A stretch of 64,000 bases of DNA from Pseudomonadota bacterium (lineage in GTDB: Bacteria > Pseudomonadota > Gammaproteobacteria > Steroidobacterales > Steroidobacteraceae). The stretch spans positions 1 to 64,000 of the forward strand of contig JANXUT010000025.1 of assembly GCA_025356075.1 (NCBI GenBank). The letters run 5' to 3'. The position numbers and the translations under genes are program-made. Within the stretch, counting starts at the first letter, position 1. Each line of letters starts with the position of its first letter. The notes below the pieces were generated by a model. The model was given only the letters and a program-made list of their open reading frames with translations, did no database searches and had not been told where the DNA came from. Below are positions 35,901 to 45,384 of this stretch, in pieces.

Positions 35901-36221
35901 CTACTTGGCGCAAGCGCACTTCCCGAGCACCTCGAACTGCTCCTGGGCGAATGCGGCGCGCTGCTGGAAGTTCATCTTCTCCGACATCGCCTCGAGTTCC
36001 TGCCGCTTGCCCTGCATGTCGAGCACCATCATGCGGTAGTGATCGGTCGACAGCGTTCCCTTCGCCGTGCGCGCGCCGCACTCGCACGCTGGCTTCGTGG
36101 CCTGCGTCGTGAGGCACGCCTGCACGAATTCCGCCTCGCCGGGACCCGAACCGCCTGCGTCCAGGGATCCGGCGAGGATGGCGCTCACGAGCACGATGCG
36201 GATCCGGGCAAGCTGGTTCAT
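35901..36221 (-). CDS. Secreted Cys-containing small protein, 106 aa
   Basis: Starting at ATG 36221, a signal peptide (LARIRIVLVSAILAGSLDAGG) precedes a mature domain with cysteines in ACLTTQ, ACECGART and GKCACAK. This is five cysteines arranged in two clusters. Between them is a helical stretch (DHYRMMVLDMQGKRQELEAMSEKMNFQQRAAFAQEQFEVL). The pattern suggests a disulfide-stabilised periplasmic protein. No family name is recognised. Confidence 0.6.
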   Translation of the reverse strand: MNQLARIRIVLVSAILAGSLDAGGSGPGEAEFVQACLTTQATKPACECGARTAKGTLSTDHYRMMVLDMQGKRQELEAMSEKMNFQQRAAFAQEQFEVLGKCACAK

Positions 36222-36321
36222 CGTAGTATTCCTGGTGGCAGTCGGCACTCGCTCGCACAGGACCCGGCGCGCTCGGGAATTCGCTCTTCCTCGCCGCTTG
36301 TCGGGTCGAGGCCTTCGTCCG

Positions 36322-36675
36322 CTACGCGGCGGCCTTGAGGCTTCGCAATGCCTGCCAGGCGAGATGGGCACTTCCGATGAGCGCGAGCCAGCCGCCGAAG
36401 CCGATCGAAATTGCGGAGCGCATCTGGGAGGCGGCTTCGCCGGCCCTCTGCGATGACATCTTGGAGTAGGCGATGATCGCGGCCAGCAGCATGAGCACGA
36501 GTGGCGCCGCGAGCCCGAAGGACGCGCGACGGTCCTTCCAGACGTGTGGCAGGAACACGGCGAGCAGCGACAGGAAGCAGAGGAAGCCGTAGAAGCCCGC
36601 GCTGCCGCCGGCGAACGCCTCGAGCGTCTCGAAGCCACTCGCGTTGATGAGCCTGAGCCCCTGGTAGAACGTCAC
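36322..36675 (-). pseudogene. Multi-pass membrane protein, apparently 5'-truncated
   Basis: The readable protein has three hydrophobic segments: FYGFLCFLSLLAVFLPHVW, FGLAAPLVLMLLAAIIAYSKM and SIGFGGWLALIGSAHLAW. Reading upstream, the frame runs without a start directly into the antisense of a CHAT-domain gene, so the natural 5' end seems to be lost at about 36680. GTG 36675 would give 117 residues but has no ribosome site. The family is not recognised. Confidence 0.5.
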
Positions 36676-36694
36676 GGAGTTCTTGCCGAGGCGA

Positions 36695-37257
36695 GCGTCG
36701 CCTGCCCCGCCCCGGCGGCGAGCACCGGCGCCCTCGCCGGCGAGGGCTTCGTCGATGCGGCCTTCACCGAATCCAAGCTTCGCTCGCTGCTCGCTCTGCC
36801 GCACGGCTTCTCCGTACTCCACGTGGGCACGCACTTCAGGCTGCGACCCGGGAATGCGGTCCGGTCATTCCTCCTGCTCGGCGATGGCGCACGCCTGACG
36901 CTCGATTCGATCGGCGGCCTCGACTTCACCGGCATCAACGTCGTGACGCCTTCCGCCTGCGAGACGGGCATGGGTGGCGCGTACACGGACGATGGTCGCG
37001 AGGTCGAGGGCCTGAGCGCGCTGGTGCAGCGACGGGGTGCGGGACACGTGATCTCGAGCCTCTGGCAGGTCGAGGACGGAAGCACCGCGCGACTGATGCG
37101 CACGCTCTACACCTCCTTCCGTACCTCGCACGGCGATGCCGCCGCGAGCCTGCAGGCGGCGCAGCGTGCGGTTCGATCGGCGCAGGGCCCCCACGGCGAA
37201 TCCTTCGCGAACCCCTACTACTGGGCCGGTTTCACGCTGTCGGGTAGCCGCCCGTGA
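36695..37257 (+). pseudogene. CHAT-domain protease, C-terminal fragment
   Basis: The frame carries the last 180 or so residues of a CHAT (caspase HetF associated with TPR) domain: FVDAAFTESKLRSLLALPHGFSVLHVGTH with the catalytic His, LLLGDGARLTLDSI, VVTPSACETGMGG with the catalytic Cys, ALVQRRGAGHVISSLWQVEDGSTARLM and NPYYWAGFTLSG. Everything before about 36695, normally TPRs and the first half of the domain, is missing. No start codon with a ribosome site remains, so it is probably not expressed. The same breakpoint truncates the membrane gene on the other strand. Confidence 0.75.
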
Positions 37258-37294
37258 CGCCACGCCGACCGACCCAGCATCGACTGGCAGGAAG

Positions 37295-37993
37295 CTAGCG
37301 CCCCGCCACGGCGCGGGCGAGCGCCGCGCGTGCCAGCAGCCGTGTGGAGTCGAGCGTCGGAAGAGCCGAGTTCGCATCGCTCACGATGAGCGGGATCTCG
37401 GTGCAGCCGAGCACGACCGCATCGCAGCCCTGGTCCTTGAGCCGCCCGATCACCGCCTGGTGGTAGGCGACCGCCTCGGGCCTGAAAACTCCCGCCACGA
37501 GCTCATCCATGATGATCCGGCTGATCGCATCGCGGTCCTTTGGCTCCGGCCGCACGAACTCGAGCCCGTGCGGCCCGAGCTTCCCCGGATAGACGTCGCT
37601 GTCGATGAGCCAGCGGGTCCCGAGGATGCCGATCCGGCGAAAGCGGCGCCTCGCAGCCTCGGCCGCCACGACCTCGGCAATGTGCAGCCACGGCAGCGGC
37701 GAGCGCGCCTCGATCGCGGGCAGCGCCTGGTGGATCGTGTTGTCGGGACAGATCAGGAACGCCGCACCGCTCGCCGAGAGCTTCTGCGCGGAGGCGAGCA
37801 TGAGCGCGCCGACGCCGGGCCAGTCGTCCCGATCGAGGCAGCGCACGTAGTCGCCGAGCGAGTGCGCGTGTAGCGACACCTCCGGGTGGCCGTGCGGCCC
37901 AAGAAGCGCCGGGCCCTCGGTGCAGATCGTGCGGAAGCAGAGCGCGGCTCCTTCGGCCGAGCAGGCGACGATGCCGATGTGAAGCGGATCCAA
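37295..37993 (-). CDS. Aspartate/glutamate racemase family protein
   Basis: The 232-residue protein starts at TTG 37993, which gives the usual family start DPLHIGIVACSAEGAALC. The two catalytic cysteines are visible in FLICPDNTIHQAL and AVVLGCTEIPLI. Other conserved blocks are RIGILGTRW and YPGKLGPHGLE. Such enzymes racemise aspartate or glutamate by two-base chemistry. The SAEGAALC N-terminus marks a subfamily without a proven substrate. Confidence 0.83.
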   Translation of the reverse strand: MDPLHIGIVACSAEGAALCFRTICTEGPALLGPHGHPEVSLHAHSLGDYVRCLDRDDWPGVGALMLASAQKLSASGAAFLICPDNTIHQALPAIEARSPLPWLHIAEVVAAEAARRRFRRIGILGTRWLIDSDVYPGKLGPHGLEFVRPEPKDRDAISRIIMDELVAGVFRPEAVAYHQAVIGRLKDQGCDAVVLGCTEIPLIVSDANSALPTLDSTRLLARAALARAVAGR

Positions 37994-38097
37994 GCCAATC
38001 TCCCGCGTGGGTTCGCATTCCAGAGTCCCAAGTCTGCACCGGGGACGGTCCTTTGGCATCTGGCGGGCGGTCGCCTGCCGCCGGACCCGCCGAGGCT

Positions 38098-38232
38098 CGC
38101 CATCGGGCGCTCATGCTCGGCAACGACACATATGTATATAAGAGTGTCGAGCCGCCCGGGAACGCCCGCCAGGAGGCCAAGTCCGTCGCCGAAGTCCTCA
38201 AGAGCATTGGCTTCGACGGGACGCTGCAACAG
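38098..38232 (+). pseudogene. Remnant of a caspase-domain N-terminus
   Basis: About 45 codons read like the first strand and helix of a caspase domain: ARHRALMLGNDTYVY, then PPGNARQEAKSVAEVLKSIGFDGTL, comparable to the ALVIGN...NDAKLIAASLTSLGF segment of the fragment at 112-453. Afterwards the similarity ends and no catalytic His or Cys follows. No signal peptide or start precedes it. It is a decayed fragment. Confidence 0.55.
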
Positions 38233-38297
38233 GTCGCCGCGCCGGCACTGGCGCGCCCGCGCTTGCGGGGCCGCGACCGCGCGCTCATCCTGTCCCG

Positions 38298-39206
38298 ATG
38301 GGGACTGATCCGCGATCCGGGAGACTGCGAGCAACGCCGTGGGCGGGCGTGGCCGGAGCCGCGTGCCTACTCCTTGCCAGCCTGGTCGCACGCGCCGGCG
38401 ATGCCCCCGCGACCGCGCGGCTCTATGACGTGCATGGCGCGAAGCTCTACGTCGAGCGCTTTGGCCACGGCCCGCCGATCGTGTTCCTGCACGGCGGCAT
38501 GACATTCTTCGGCAACACCTTCGAGAAGCAGCGCGACGCCTTCAGCCGCGACCACACCGTCATCGGCATCGACCAGCGCGGCCACGGGCACAGCCCCGAC
38601 GGGCCGTGGCAGCTCCGCTACCAGCTGATGGCCGACGACACGGCCGCGGTGATCACCGCGCTCGGACTCGGACCCGCCGATGTCGTCGGGCTCAGCGACG
38701 GCGCGAACATCGCCCTCCTCCTCGCCCGCGATCACCCCGAGCTCGTGCGGCGCGTGGTCGCCTCCGGCGCGAACCTGCGCTCGGGCGTCCCGGCCGATGA
38801 GCAGGAACGGCGCAGCCACTGGACCGACGAGCAGTGGGCGACCAAGGTCGCCAAGGCCGCCGACGGGCTGCCGCCGTGGATCCGGGCCGACTACGGCCGC
38901 GTGAGCCCGGATGGCGCCGATCACTACCTCGCGATACTCGGCAAGTGCTACCGGATGTGGTCGCAGGGTGAGGTCATTGCCCCGTCCGACCTCAAGCGGA
39001 TCGAGGCGCCGGTACTCGTCATGGCGGGGGATCACGACTTCGCCTCGATCGAGGAGAACGCGGAGATCTACCGCGGGCTCGCGCACGGGGCGCTCCTGAT
39101 CCTGCCCGCGACCCACCACGGTACGTTCGGCGAGCGATCGGAGCTCGTCAACCTCGCGGTCCGGGAGTTCCTCGAGGCGCCGGTACCGACGGCAACCGCG
39201 CGCTAA
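38298..39206 (+). CDS. Secreted alpha/beta hydrolase
   Basis: The 302-residue protein has a signal sequence (AGVAGAACLLLASLVARAG) and a typical hydrolase core: VFLHGGMTFFGNTFEKQ, GIDQRGHGHSPDG, nucleophile elbow VVGLSDGANIALLLA, acid in MAGDHDFAS and His in ATHHGTF. All triad residues are present. The substrate is unknown. The region just upstream is debris of a caspase gene, so its promoter may be recent. Confidence 0.82.
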   Translation: MGTDPRSGRLRATPWAGVAGAACLLLASLVARAGDAPATARLYDVHGAKLYVERFGHGPPIVFLHGGMTFFGNTFEKQRDAFSRDHTVIGIDQRGHGHSPDGPWQLRYQLMADDTAAVITALGLGPADVVGLSDGANIALLLARDHPELVRRVVASGANLRSGVPADEQERRSHWTDEQWATKVAKAADGLPPWIRADYGRVSPDGADHYLAILGKCYRMWSQGEVIAPSDLKRIEAPVLVMAGDHDFASIEENAEIYRGLAHGALLILPATHHGTFGERSELVNLAVREFLEAPVPTATAR

Positions 39207-39227
39207 GGCGGCCGCAGCCGGCTCGTC

Positions 39228-40901
39228 TCAGGCGCCGAGCGCGCTGTCGACGAGCTTCTGCCCGTCGTCGAGCACGAGCTTCAGGTGCTCCTCGCCCTTG
39301 AAGCTCTCCGCGTACAGCTTGTAGATCGCCTCGGTTCCCGACGGGCGCGCGGCGAACCAGCCGCTCGCAGCGACCACCTTGATGCCGCCGATCGCGGCCC
39401 CGTTACCGGGCGCACGCTCCACGATCGAGGCGATCGACTCGCCGGCGAGTTGCGTTCCGGTGACTTCCCTGGCCGTAAGCTTGGCGAGCCGGGCCCGCTG
39501 CTCGGCGTTGGCCGGCGCATCGCGCCGGTCGGTCGAGGGCGCACCGAGCACTTCGGTGAGCGCCCTGTAGCACTCGCCCGGATCCCGACCCGATCGCGCG
39601 GTGACCTCCGCTGCGAGGAGCGCGGCGACGATGCCGTCCTTGTCGGTCGTCCACACCGTGCCGTCGCGGCGCAGGAAAGTGGCGCCGGCGCTCTCCTCGC
39701 CCCCGAAGCCGAGGGAGCCGTCGAGGAGGCCGTCGACGAACCACTTGAACCCGACCGGGACCTCGTAGAGCCGCCGCCCAAGGCTCTTCGCGAGCCGGTC
39801 GATGAGCGCGCTGCTGACGACCGTCTTCCCAACCGCCGCATCGGCGCGCCACGCCGGCCGGTTGCGGAACAGATGATCGATCGAGACGCTGAGGAAGTGA
39901 TTCGCCGGCATGAGCCCGACGCTCGGCGCCACGATGCCGTGCCGGTCGTGGTCGGTATCGCAGCCAAAGGCGACGTCGTAGCGGTCCTTCAGCGCGATCA
40001 GCCGCTGCATCGCCCAGCGCGACGACGGATCCATGCGGATGCGCCCGTCCCAGTCGACCGTCATGAACAGGAACGTGGGATCGACCTGCTCGCTGACGAC
40101 CGTGAGATCGAGGCGGTAGTGCTCGGCGATGCGTGCCCAATAGTGCACGCCAGCGCCGCCGAGCGGATCGACGCCCATGCGGATGCCGGCGGCGCGGACC
40201 GACTCGAGGTCGACGACGTGGCCAAGGTCGGCGACGTAGTCGGTCATGTAGTCACGCTCGCGCGTGGTCGCGGCCCGCCGCGCCTGCCCGAACGGGACTC
40301 GCCTGACTCCCGCGAGTCCCGCCTCGATGAGCGCATTGGCGCGCGCCTCGATGCCGCCGGTCACGTTCGAATCCGCCGGACCCCCGTTTGGCGGGTTGTA
40401 CTTGAAGCCGCCGTTGTCGGGGGGGTTGTGCGAGGGCGTGACGACGATGCCGTCGGCGAGCGCGCTGCTACGACCCTTGTTCCAGCCGAGGATCGCGTGC
40501 GATATGACGGGCGTCGGCGTGAACTCGCCGCCCGCTGAAACCACGGTCTCGACGCCATTGGCGGCGAGCACCTCAAGCGCGCTCTCGAACGCGGGCTGCG
40601 ACAGGGCATGCGTGTCGATGCCGATGAACAGCGGCCCCGTGATCCCGGCGCCCGCGCGGTACTCGCAGATCGCCTGGGTGATCGCGAGCACGTGCCACTC
40701 GTTGAAGCTGCGCTCAAGCGAGGTGCCGCGGTGGCCGGAGGTTCCGAACGTGACCCGCTCGGCGCGCACGGTCGGGTCCGGCCGCTCGGACGCGTAGGCC
40801 GCGAGCAGCCGCGGGATGTCCGTCAGCACCGAGGCGGGCGCAGGCTTGCCCGCGAGCGGGCTCACGCGGCTCTCGCCGGGCGCAGCCGCCGCGGTGCTCA
40901 T
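39228..40901 (-). CDS. pgm: Phosphoglucomutase (alpha-D-glucose phosphate-specific)
   Basis: The 557-residue enzyme shows all phosphohexomutase hallmarks: RVTFGTSGHRGTS, the phosphoserine loop VTPSHNPPDNGGFKYN, the metal loop FGCDTDHDRHGIV, the sugar-binding GGEESAGATFL, and the phosphate-binding RPSGTEAIYKLYAES. It interconverts glucose-1-phosphate and glucose-6-phosphate. ATG 40901 overlaps the pgi stop by one base (TGATG), so translation is coupled. It is last in the zwf-tal-pgi-pgm operon. Confidence 0.95.
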   Translation of the reverse strand: MSTAAAAPGESRVSPLAGKPAPASVLTDIPRLLAAYASERPDPTVRAERVTFGTSGHRGTSLERSFNEWHVLAITQAICEYRAGAGITGPLFIGIDTHALSQPAFESALEVLAANGVETVVSAGGEFTPTPVISHAILGWNKGRSSALADGIVVTPSHNPPDNGGFKYNPPNGGPADSNVTGGIEARANALIEAGLAGVRRVPFGQARRAATTRERDYMTDYVADLGHVVDLESVRAAGIRMGVDPLGGAGVHYWARIAEHYRLDLTVVSEQVDPTFLFMTVDWDGRIRMDPSSRWAMQRLIALKDRYDVAFGCDTDHDRHGIVAPSVGLMPANHFLSVSIDHLFRNRPAWRADAAVGKTVVSSALIDRLAKSLGRRLYEVPVGFKWFVDGLLDGSLGFGGEESAGATFLRRDGTVWTTDKDGIVAALLAAEVTARSGRDPGECYRALTEVLGAPSTDRRDAPANAEQRARLAKLTAREVTGTQLAGESIASIVERAPGNGAAIGGIKVVAASGWFAARPSGTEAIYKLYAESFKGEEHLKLVLDDGQKLVDSALGA

Positions 40902-42547
40902 CAGGATGCACCACGCCGCGCGCGATAGCGGCGGATGAGCGCGTTGCTCGAGCTGTCGTGCGTGAGCGCGGGTGCCTCGACGCTCGCAAGCTCCGCGGCG
41001 GTGCGGGTCGCGAGCGCCTTGCCGAGCTCGACCCCCCACTGGTCGAACGAGTCGATGTTCCAGATGACGCCCTGCACGAACACGCTGTGCTCGTAGAGCG
41101 CGACGAGCGCGCCGAGCGTGTGCGGGCTGAGTTCATCGGCGAGGAGCGTGTTGCTCGGCCGGTTGCCCTCGAACGAGCGGTGCGGCACGAGCGCCGCGGT
41201 CGCGCCTTCGGCTGCGACCTCGGCCGGCGTCTTGCCGAACGCAAGCGCCTCGCTCTGCGCGAACAGGTTCGCCATCAAGAGGTCGTGCTGCACGCCGAGC
41301 GGGTTGAGCGGCCGGCAGATGCCGATGAAGTCGCACGGGATCAGGTGCGTGCCCTGGTGGATCAACTGGTAGAACGAGTGCTGCCCGTTCGTCCCGGGCT
41401 CGCCCCAGTACACCGGTCCCGTCGCGTAGTCGACCCGCGCCCCCTCGAGCGTGACGTGCTTGCCGTTGCTCTCCATCGTCAGCTGCTGCAGGTAGGCCGG
41501 GAAGCGCGTCAGGTACTGCGCGTAGGGCAGCACCGCGACCGTCGGGGCACCCAGGAAATTGCCGTTCCAGATCGCCAGCAACGCCATCAGCTGCGGCAGG
41601 TTCCGCTCCGGCGGCGCCGTCCTGAAGTGCGAGTCCATCGCGTGGAAGCCCGCCAGCATCTCGTGGAAGCGGTCGGGTCCGATCGCCAGCATCGTCGAGA
41701 GCCCGATCGCCGAGTCCATCGAGTAGCGCCCCCCCACCCAGTCCCAGAACCCGAACATGTTGGCGGGATCGATGCCGAACTTCTGCACCGCCTCGGTGTT
41801 GGTCGAGACCGCGACGAAGTGCCGGGCGATCGCGGCAGGCTGGACGAGCGCGCCCAGGCACCAGTCGCGCGCCGCGTGCGCGTTCGCGAGCGTCTCGAGC
41901 GTCGTGAACGTCTTCGAGGAAATGACGAACAGCGTCTCGGCGGGGTCGCGGCCGTTCAGCGCCTCGAGGAGGTGCGTGCCGTCGACGTTGGAGACGAAGC
42001 TGAAGGAAAGCTCGCGCTGGCTGTAGAACTTGAGCGCCTCGAAGGCCATGACGGGACCCAGGTCCGAGCCGCCGATGCCGATGTTGACGATGTGGCGGAT
42101 GCGCCGGCCCGTATGGCCGGTCCACTCGCCCGAGCGTACGCGCTCCGCGAAGTTCGCCATCCGGTCGAGCACTTCGTGGACGTCGCGGATGACATCGCGG
42201 CCGTCGACCTCAAGCTTCGCGCGGCGCGGCGCCCTGAGGGCCGTGTGCAGCACGGCGCGGCCCTCGGTCACGTTGATCCGATCACCGCGGAACATCGCGG
42301 CGGTACGCTCAGGCACCCCGGCGGCCGCGGCGAGCGCGCGCAAAAGGCCAAGCGTCTCGCCCGTCACCCGCTGCTTCGAGTAATCGAGGTACCAGCCCGC
42401 CGCCTCGAGCGTCATCCGCTCGCCGCGCCCGGGATCGGCGGCGAAGAGGCCGCGAAGGCTCTGCCCGGCCGCGGCGTCGCGATGCCGCTCGAGCGCGCGC
42501 CATTCGGGGCGCGTGCGCAGCGCCGGCGTGTCCGTCGAGTGGCTCAC
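40901..42547 (-). CDS. pgi: Glucose-6-phosphate isomerase
   Basis: The 548-residue enzyme has [20 protein letters not shown] (phosphate loop), [35 protein letters not shown] and [21 protein letters not shown] with the catalytic Glu and His region. The typical C-terminal block is [14 protein letters not shown]. It interconverts glucose-6-phosphate and fructose-6-phosphate. It starts at GTG 42547, overlapping the tal stop (GTGA). The third gene of the operon, it links the pentose phosphate genes to pgm. Confidence 0.96.
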   Translation of the reverse strand: MSHSTDTPALRTRPEWRALERHRDAAAGQSLRGLFAADPGRGERMTLEAAGWYLDYSKQRVTGETLGLLRALAAAAGVPERTAAMFRGDRINVTEGRAVLHTALRAPRRAKLEVDGRDVIRDVHEVLDRMANFAERVRSGEWTGHTGRRIRHIVNIGIGGSDLGPVMAFEALKFYSQRELSFSFVSNVDGTHLLEALNGRDPAETLFVISSKTFTTLETLANAHAARDWCLGALVQPAAIARHFVAVSTNTEAVQKFGIDPANMFGFWDWVGGRYSMDSAIGLSTMLAIGPDRFHEMLAGFHAMDSHFRTAPPERNLPQLMALLAIWNGNFLGAPTVAVLPYAQYLTRFPAYLQQLTMESNGKHVTLEGARVDYATGPVYWGEPGTNGQHSFYQLIHQGTHLIPCDFIGICRPLNPLGVQHDLLMANLFAQSEALAFGKTPAEVAAEGATAALVPHRSFEGNRPSNTLLADELSPHTLGALVALYEHSVFVQGVIWNIDSFDQWGVELGKALATRTAAELASVEAPALTHDSSSNALIRRYRARRGAS

Positions 42548-43641
42548 AGTGCCACCGCGGCCGCGCGGGCGAGGAGCGCACCCTTGCTGGCGATCTTCGC
42601 GAGGAGGTCGTCCCAGGATTTCACGAACGCCGCCGCGCCGTCGCGCTGCAGCGTCGTGCCGAGTGCATCGACGTCGATGCCTGCCGCCGCGAAGCGCGCG
42701 AGCACGACCCCCGATTCGCCGCCATCGGCAGCGAGGCTGCCCTTCAGGCTGCCGTGGTCGGCGAAGGCGAGCAGCGTCTTCTCCGGCAACGTGTTGATGG
42801 TGTCGGGCGCCGCGAGCGCCTCGACGTAAAGCGTATCCGGCGCCGCCGGATCCTTGGTGCCCGTGCTCGCCCAGAGGAGCCGCTGCGGGCTCGCGCCCGC
42901 CGCGCTAAGCGCCAGCCAGCGCGGGGAGGCGAGGAGCGTCCGGTAGGCGAGGTAGGTCTGCTCGCCGACCGCGATGCCGAGCTTGTTTTGCAGGTCCTTA
43001 GGCGCCTTGTCGACGACGGCGCGGTCCCAGCGGCTGACGAAGACCGAGGCGACGGAGGCGATCCTCGGGTCGAGCTTGCCTTCGAGTCGCCGCTCGATGC
43101 CACGCAGGTAGGCCTCCGCCGCGGCCAGGTACTGGTTGCGCGAGAAGAGCAGCGTCACGTTGACCGGCACGCCCGCGAAGATCGCCGCCTCGATCGCCGG
43201 CACGCCCTCGGGCGTGCCCGGGATCTTCACGAACAGGTTCGGGCGATCCGCGTCGCGACAGATCCTGAGCGCCGCATCGATGGTTCCCTGCGTGTCGCTC
43301 GCGAGGAGCGGCGAGACTTCCATCGACACGTAGCCGTCCCGCCCGTCGGTGGCATCCCACACCGGCCGGAACAGATCGGCGGCCCGGCGCAGGTCCTCGA
43401 GCGCGAGTTCCGTAAAGAGCGCCTCGCCCGCGAGCCCGCGCGCGGCCTTCTCCTCGATACCCGCGTCGTAGGCGGCGCCCTTGCCGATCGCCTCGTCGAA
43501 GATCGTCGGGTTCGAGGTGAGTCCCGTGACCGAGAACTCGCCGATGTAGCGCGCGAGCGTGCCGTCATCGAGGATCGTGCGCGTGATGTTGTCGAGCCAG
43601 AGGCTCTGGCCGAGTGCCCTCAGGCGTCCGGTCGCGTTCAT
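42544..43641 (-). CDS. tal: Transaldolase
   Basis: The 365-residue enzyme is of the longer bacterial transaldolase type: [39 protein letters not shown], the Schiff-base motif [17 protein letters not shown] with the catalytic Lys, and [13 protein letters not shown]. It transfers dihydroxyacetone units between sugar phosphates. ATG 43641 overlaps the zwf stop (ATGA). In some bacteria this type is fused to pgi; here the two are separate but overlap by four bases. Confidence 0.95.
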   Translation of the reverse strand: MNATGRLRALGQSLWLDNITRTILDDGTLARYIGEFSVTGLTSNPTIFDEAIGKGAAYDAGIEEKAARGLAGEALFTELALEDLRRAADLFRPVWDATDGRDGYVSMEVSPLLASDTQGTIDAALRICRDADRPNLFVKIPGTPEGVPAIEAAIFAGVPVNVTLLFSRNQYLAAAEAYLRGIERRLEGKLDPRIASVASVFVSRWDRAVVDKAPKDLQNKLGIAVGEQTYLAYRTLLASPRWLALSAAGASPQRLLWASTGTKDPAAPDTLYVEALAAPDTINTLPEKTLLAFADHGSLKGSLAADGGESGVVLARFAAAGIDVDALGTTLQRDGAAAFVKSWDDLLAKIASKGALLARAAAVAL

Positions 43642-45065
43642 TTCTGCTCCTTTGCCAACGGCCGCGGCGTCGCATCCGCGCCCGGCCAGCAGTCGACTGT
43701 CGGATCGTGCCAGCCGCGCGGTCCCGCCACGAGGCCGGCCGCCACGGCCGGGCCCCATGAGCCCGGAGCGTAACCCGAGACGGGGGCGGGTGCGGTGAGG
43801 ACCGGATCGATGACCCGCCACGCCGCCTCGACGCAGTCGTCGCGCGTGAAGAGCGACGGGTCGCCGCGCAGTGCATCGTGCAGGAGCCGCTCGTAGGGCG
43901 CGCGATCGCGGCGCGGCGAGTGGCGCGCGATGAGCTCGGCGGGCTCGCCCACCATCGCCTCCCCCGATTTCTTGACCCGCGCGCCTAGCGACAGGAGCAC
44001 CTCGGGACTCAGGCGTAGCCGGAAGTAGTTCGAATTCTCCGGGCTCAACTCATCGAAGACGCGAAGCGGCGGCGCCTTCAGGCGCACCACGACCTCGGTC
44101 GCCGTGACCGGCAGGCACTTGCCGGCCCGGACGTAGAAGGGCACGCCCGCCCACCGCCACGTATCGATGTGGAGCTTGAGCGCCACGAACGTCTCGACCT
44201 CGGAGGTCGGCGAGACGCCCTTCTCCTCGCGGTAGCCGGCGAACTGGCCACGGACGATGTCCGCCGGGGCGAGCGGCCGCATCGCCCGAAAGAGCCTGAG
44301 CTTCTCCGCGCGCATGGAGTCCGCGTCGTTGCTGAGCGGCGCGTCCATCGCAAGGAGCGCGATCACCTGCAGCAGGTGGTTCTGGACCACGTCACGCAGC
44401 GTGCCGACTTCCTCGTAGAACGCGCCGCGACCCTCGACGCCGAAGTTCTCCGCCATCGTGACCTGCACGTTGTCGATGTACTGGTGGTTCCAGATGGGGT
44501 CGAGGAAGCTGTTGGCGAACCGGAAGTAGAGAAGGTTCTGCACCGCTTCCTTGCCGAGGTAGTGGTCGATGCGGAAGATCGCAGACTCCGCGAACACCTC
44601 GTGCAAGGTCGCATCGAGCGCCCGCGCGCTCGCGAGGTCGCGGCCGAAGGGTTTCTCGACGACGACCCGAGCCGCGCTCGTGCAGCCCGCGCTCGCGAGC
44701 CCGTGGACGACGGTCGCGAACATGCTCGGGGGGATCGCGAGGTAGTGGAGCGGACGGCTGGCGCCGCCAAGCGCCGCGCGGATCCGCGTGTAGGTCGACG
44801 GATCCGCGTAGTCGCCCTCGACGTAGCGCAGCTGCTCGATGAGCTTCGCGAACGCGGCCGCATCGACGCCGCCGTGCTTCGCGAGGCTGTCGCGCGCCCG
44901 CTCGCGCAGCTTCTCGAGGTCCCAGCCGGCGCGCGCGACCCCGATCACCGGAATCGTGAGCTCGCCGCGGCGCACGAGCGCCTGCAGCGCAGGGAAGATC
45001 TGCTTGTAGGCAAGGTCGCCGGTCGCACCAAAGAACACGAACGCATCGGAGCCCAGCATCGTCAT
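43638..45065 (-). CDS. zwf: Glucose-6-phosphate 1-dehydrogenase
   Basis: The 475-residue enzyme has the NADP loop FVFFGATGDLAYKQIFPAL, EKPFGRDLASARAL, the catalytic RIDHYLGKEAVQNLLYFRFAN and WRWAGVPFYVRAGKCLP. The GDLAYKQIFP variant differs from the GDLAxRKLxPAL of E. coli-like enzymes and marks a less common branch. It oxidises glucose-6-phosphate to 6-phosphogluconolactone, making NADPH. It is first in the operon; ATG 45065 and ATG 45059 are both possible starts. Confidence 0.95.
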   Translation of the reverse strand: MTMLGSDAFVFFGATGDLAYKQIFPALQALVRRGELTIPVIGVARAGWDLEKLRERARDSLAKHGGVDAAAFAKLIEQLRYVEGDYADPSTYTRIRAALGGASRPLHYLAIPPSMFATVVHGLASAGCTSAARVVVEKPFGRDLASARALDATLHEVFAESAIFRIDHYLGKEAVQNLLYFRFANSFLDPIWNHQYIDNVQVTMAENFGVEGRGAFYEEVGTLRDVVQNHLLQVIALLAMDAPLSNDADSMRAEKLRLFRAMRPLAPADIVRGQFAGYREEKGVSPTSEVETFVALKLHIDTWRWAGVPFYVRAGKCLPVTATEVVVRLKAPPLRVFDELSPENSNYFRLRLSPEVLLSLGARVKKSGEAMVGEPAELIARHSPRRDRAPYERLLHDALRGDPSLFTRDDCVEAAWRVIDPVLTAPAPVSGYAPGSWGPAVAAGLVAGPRGWHDPTVDCWPGADATPRPLAKEQK

Positions 45066-45384
45066 TCGACCCACCTTGAACGATCGGGTACCGCCCGCTG
45101 CACCGCGGGACACCTTACCACCGGGGCCCCGGGGCGTTGGCGCCCGCCCGGGTGCAATCCGCCGGCAGTCTCTGTAGGTTGGGGCCGACCAGTCCCCTTT
45201 TTGCGGTTCACGCCGTTCGGTGGCCGGCCGCCTGCCGCTGTCCACCGCGCCTGGCCTTGCGGGCCGGGCCGAGCGCGCCGGCGACAGGCAACATAAGAAC
45301 AACAACCGTTCAGCCTCGATTGCCCGCGGGAGATGGCGTTCTCGGCCGGCTGCCGGCGCGGCGTTTGAAGCCTATACTGGCCGG
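45066..45384. promoter_or_regulatory. Divergent region between zwf and a sigma-factor gene
   Basis: The 319 bases must hold promoters for both directions. The patch at 45285-45320 (aacataagaacaacaaccg) is the least GC-rich and is the likeliest promoter position for the sigma gene. No consensus boxes or operator could be assigned. Confidence 0.35.

Noticed and set aside
40958-42829. 623-codon open frame antisense to pgi and tal
   Set aside because: The minus-strand enzymes are unmistakable. The antisense translation is low-complexity Arg/Glu-rich sequence.
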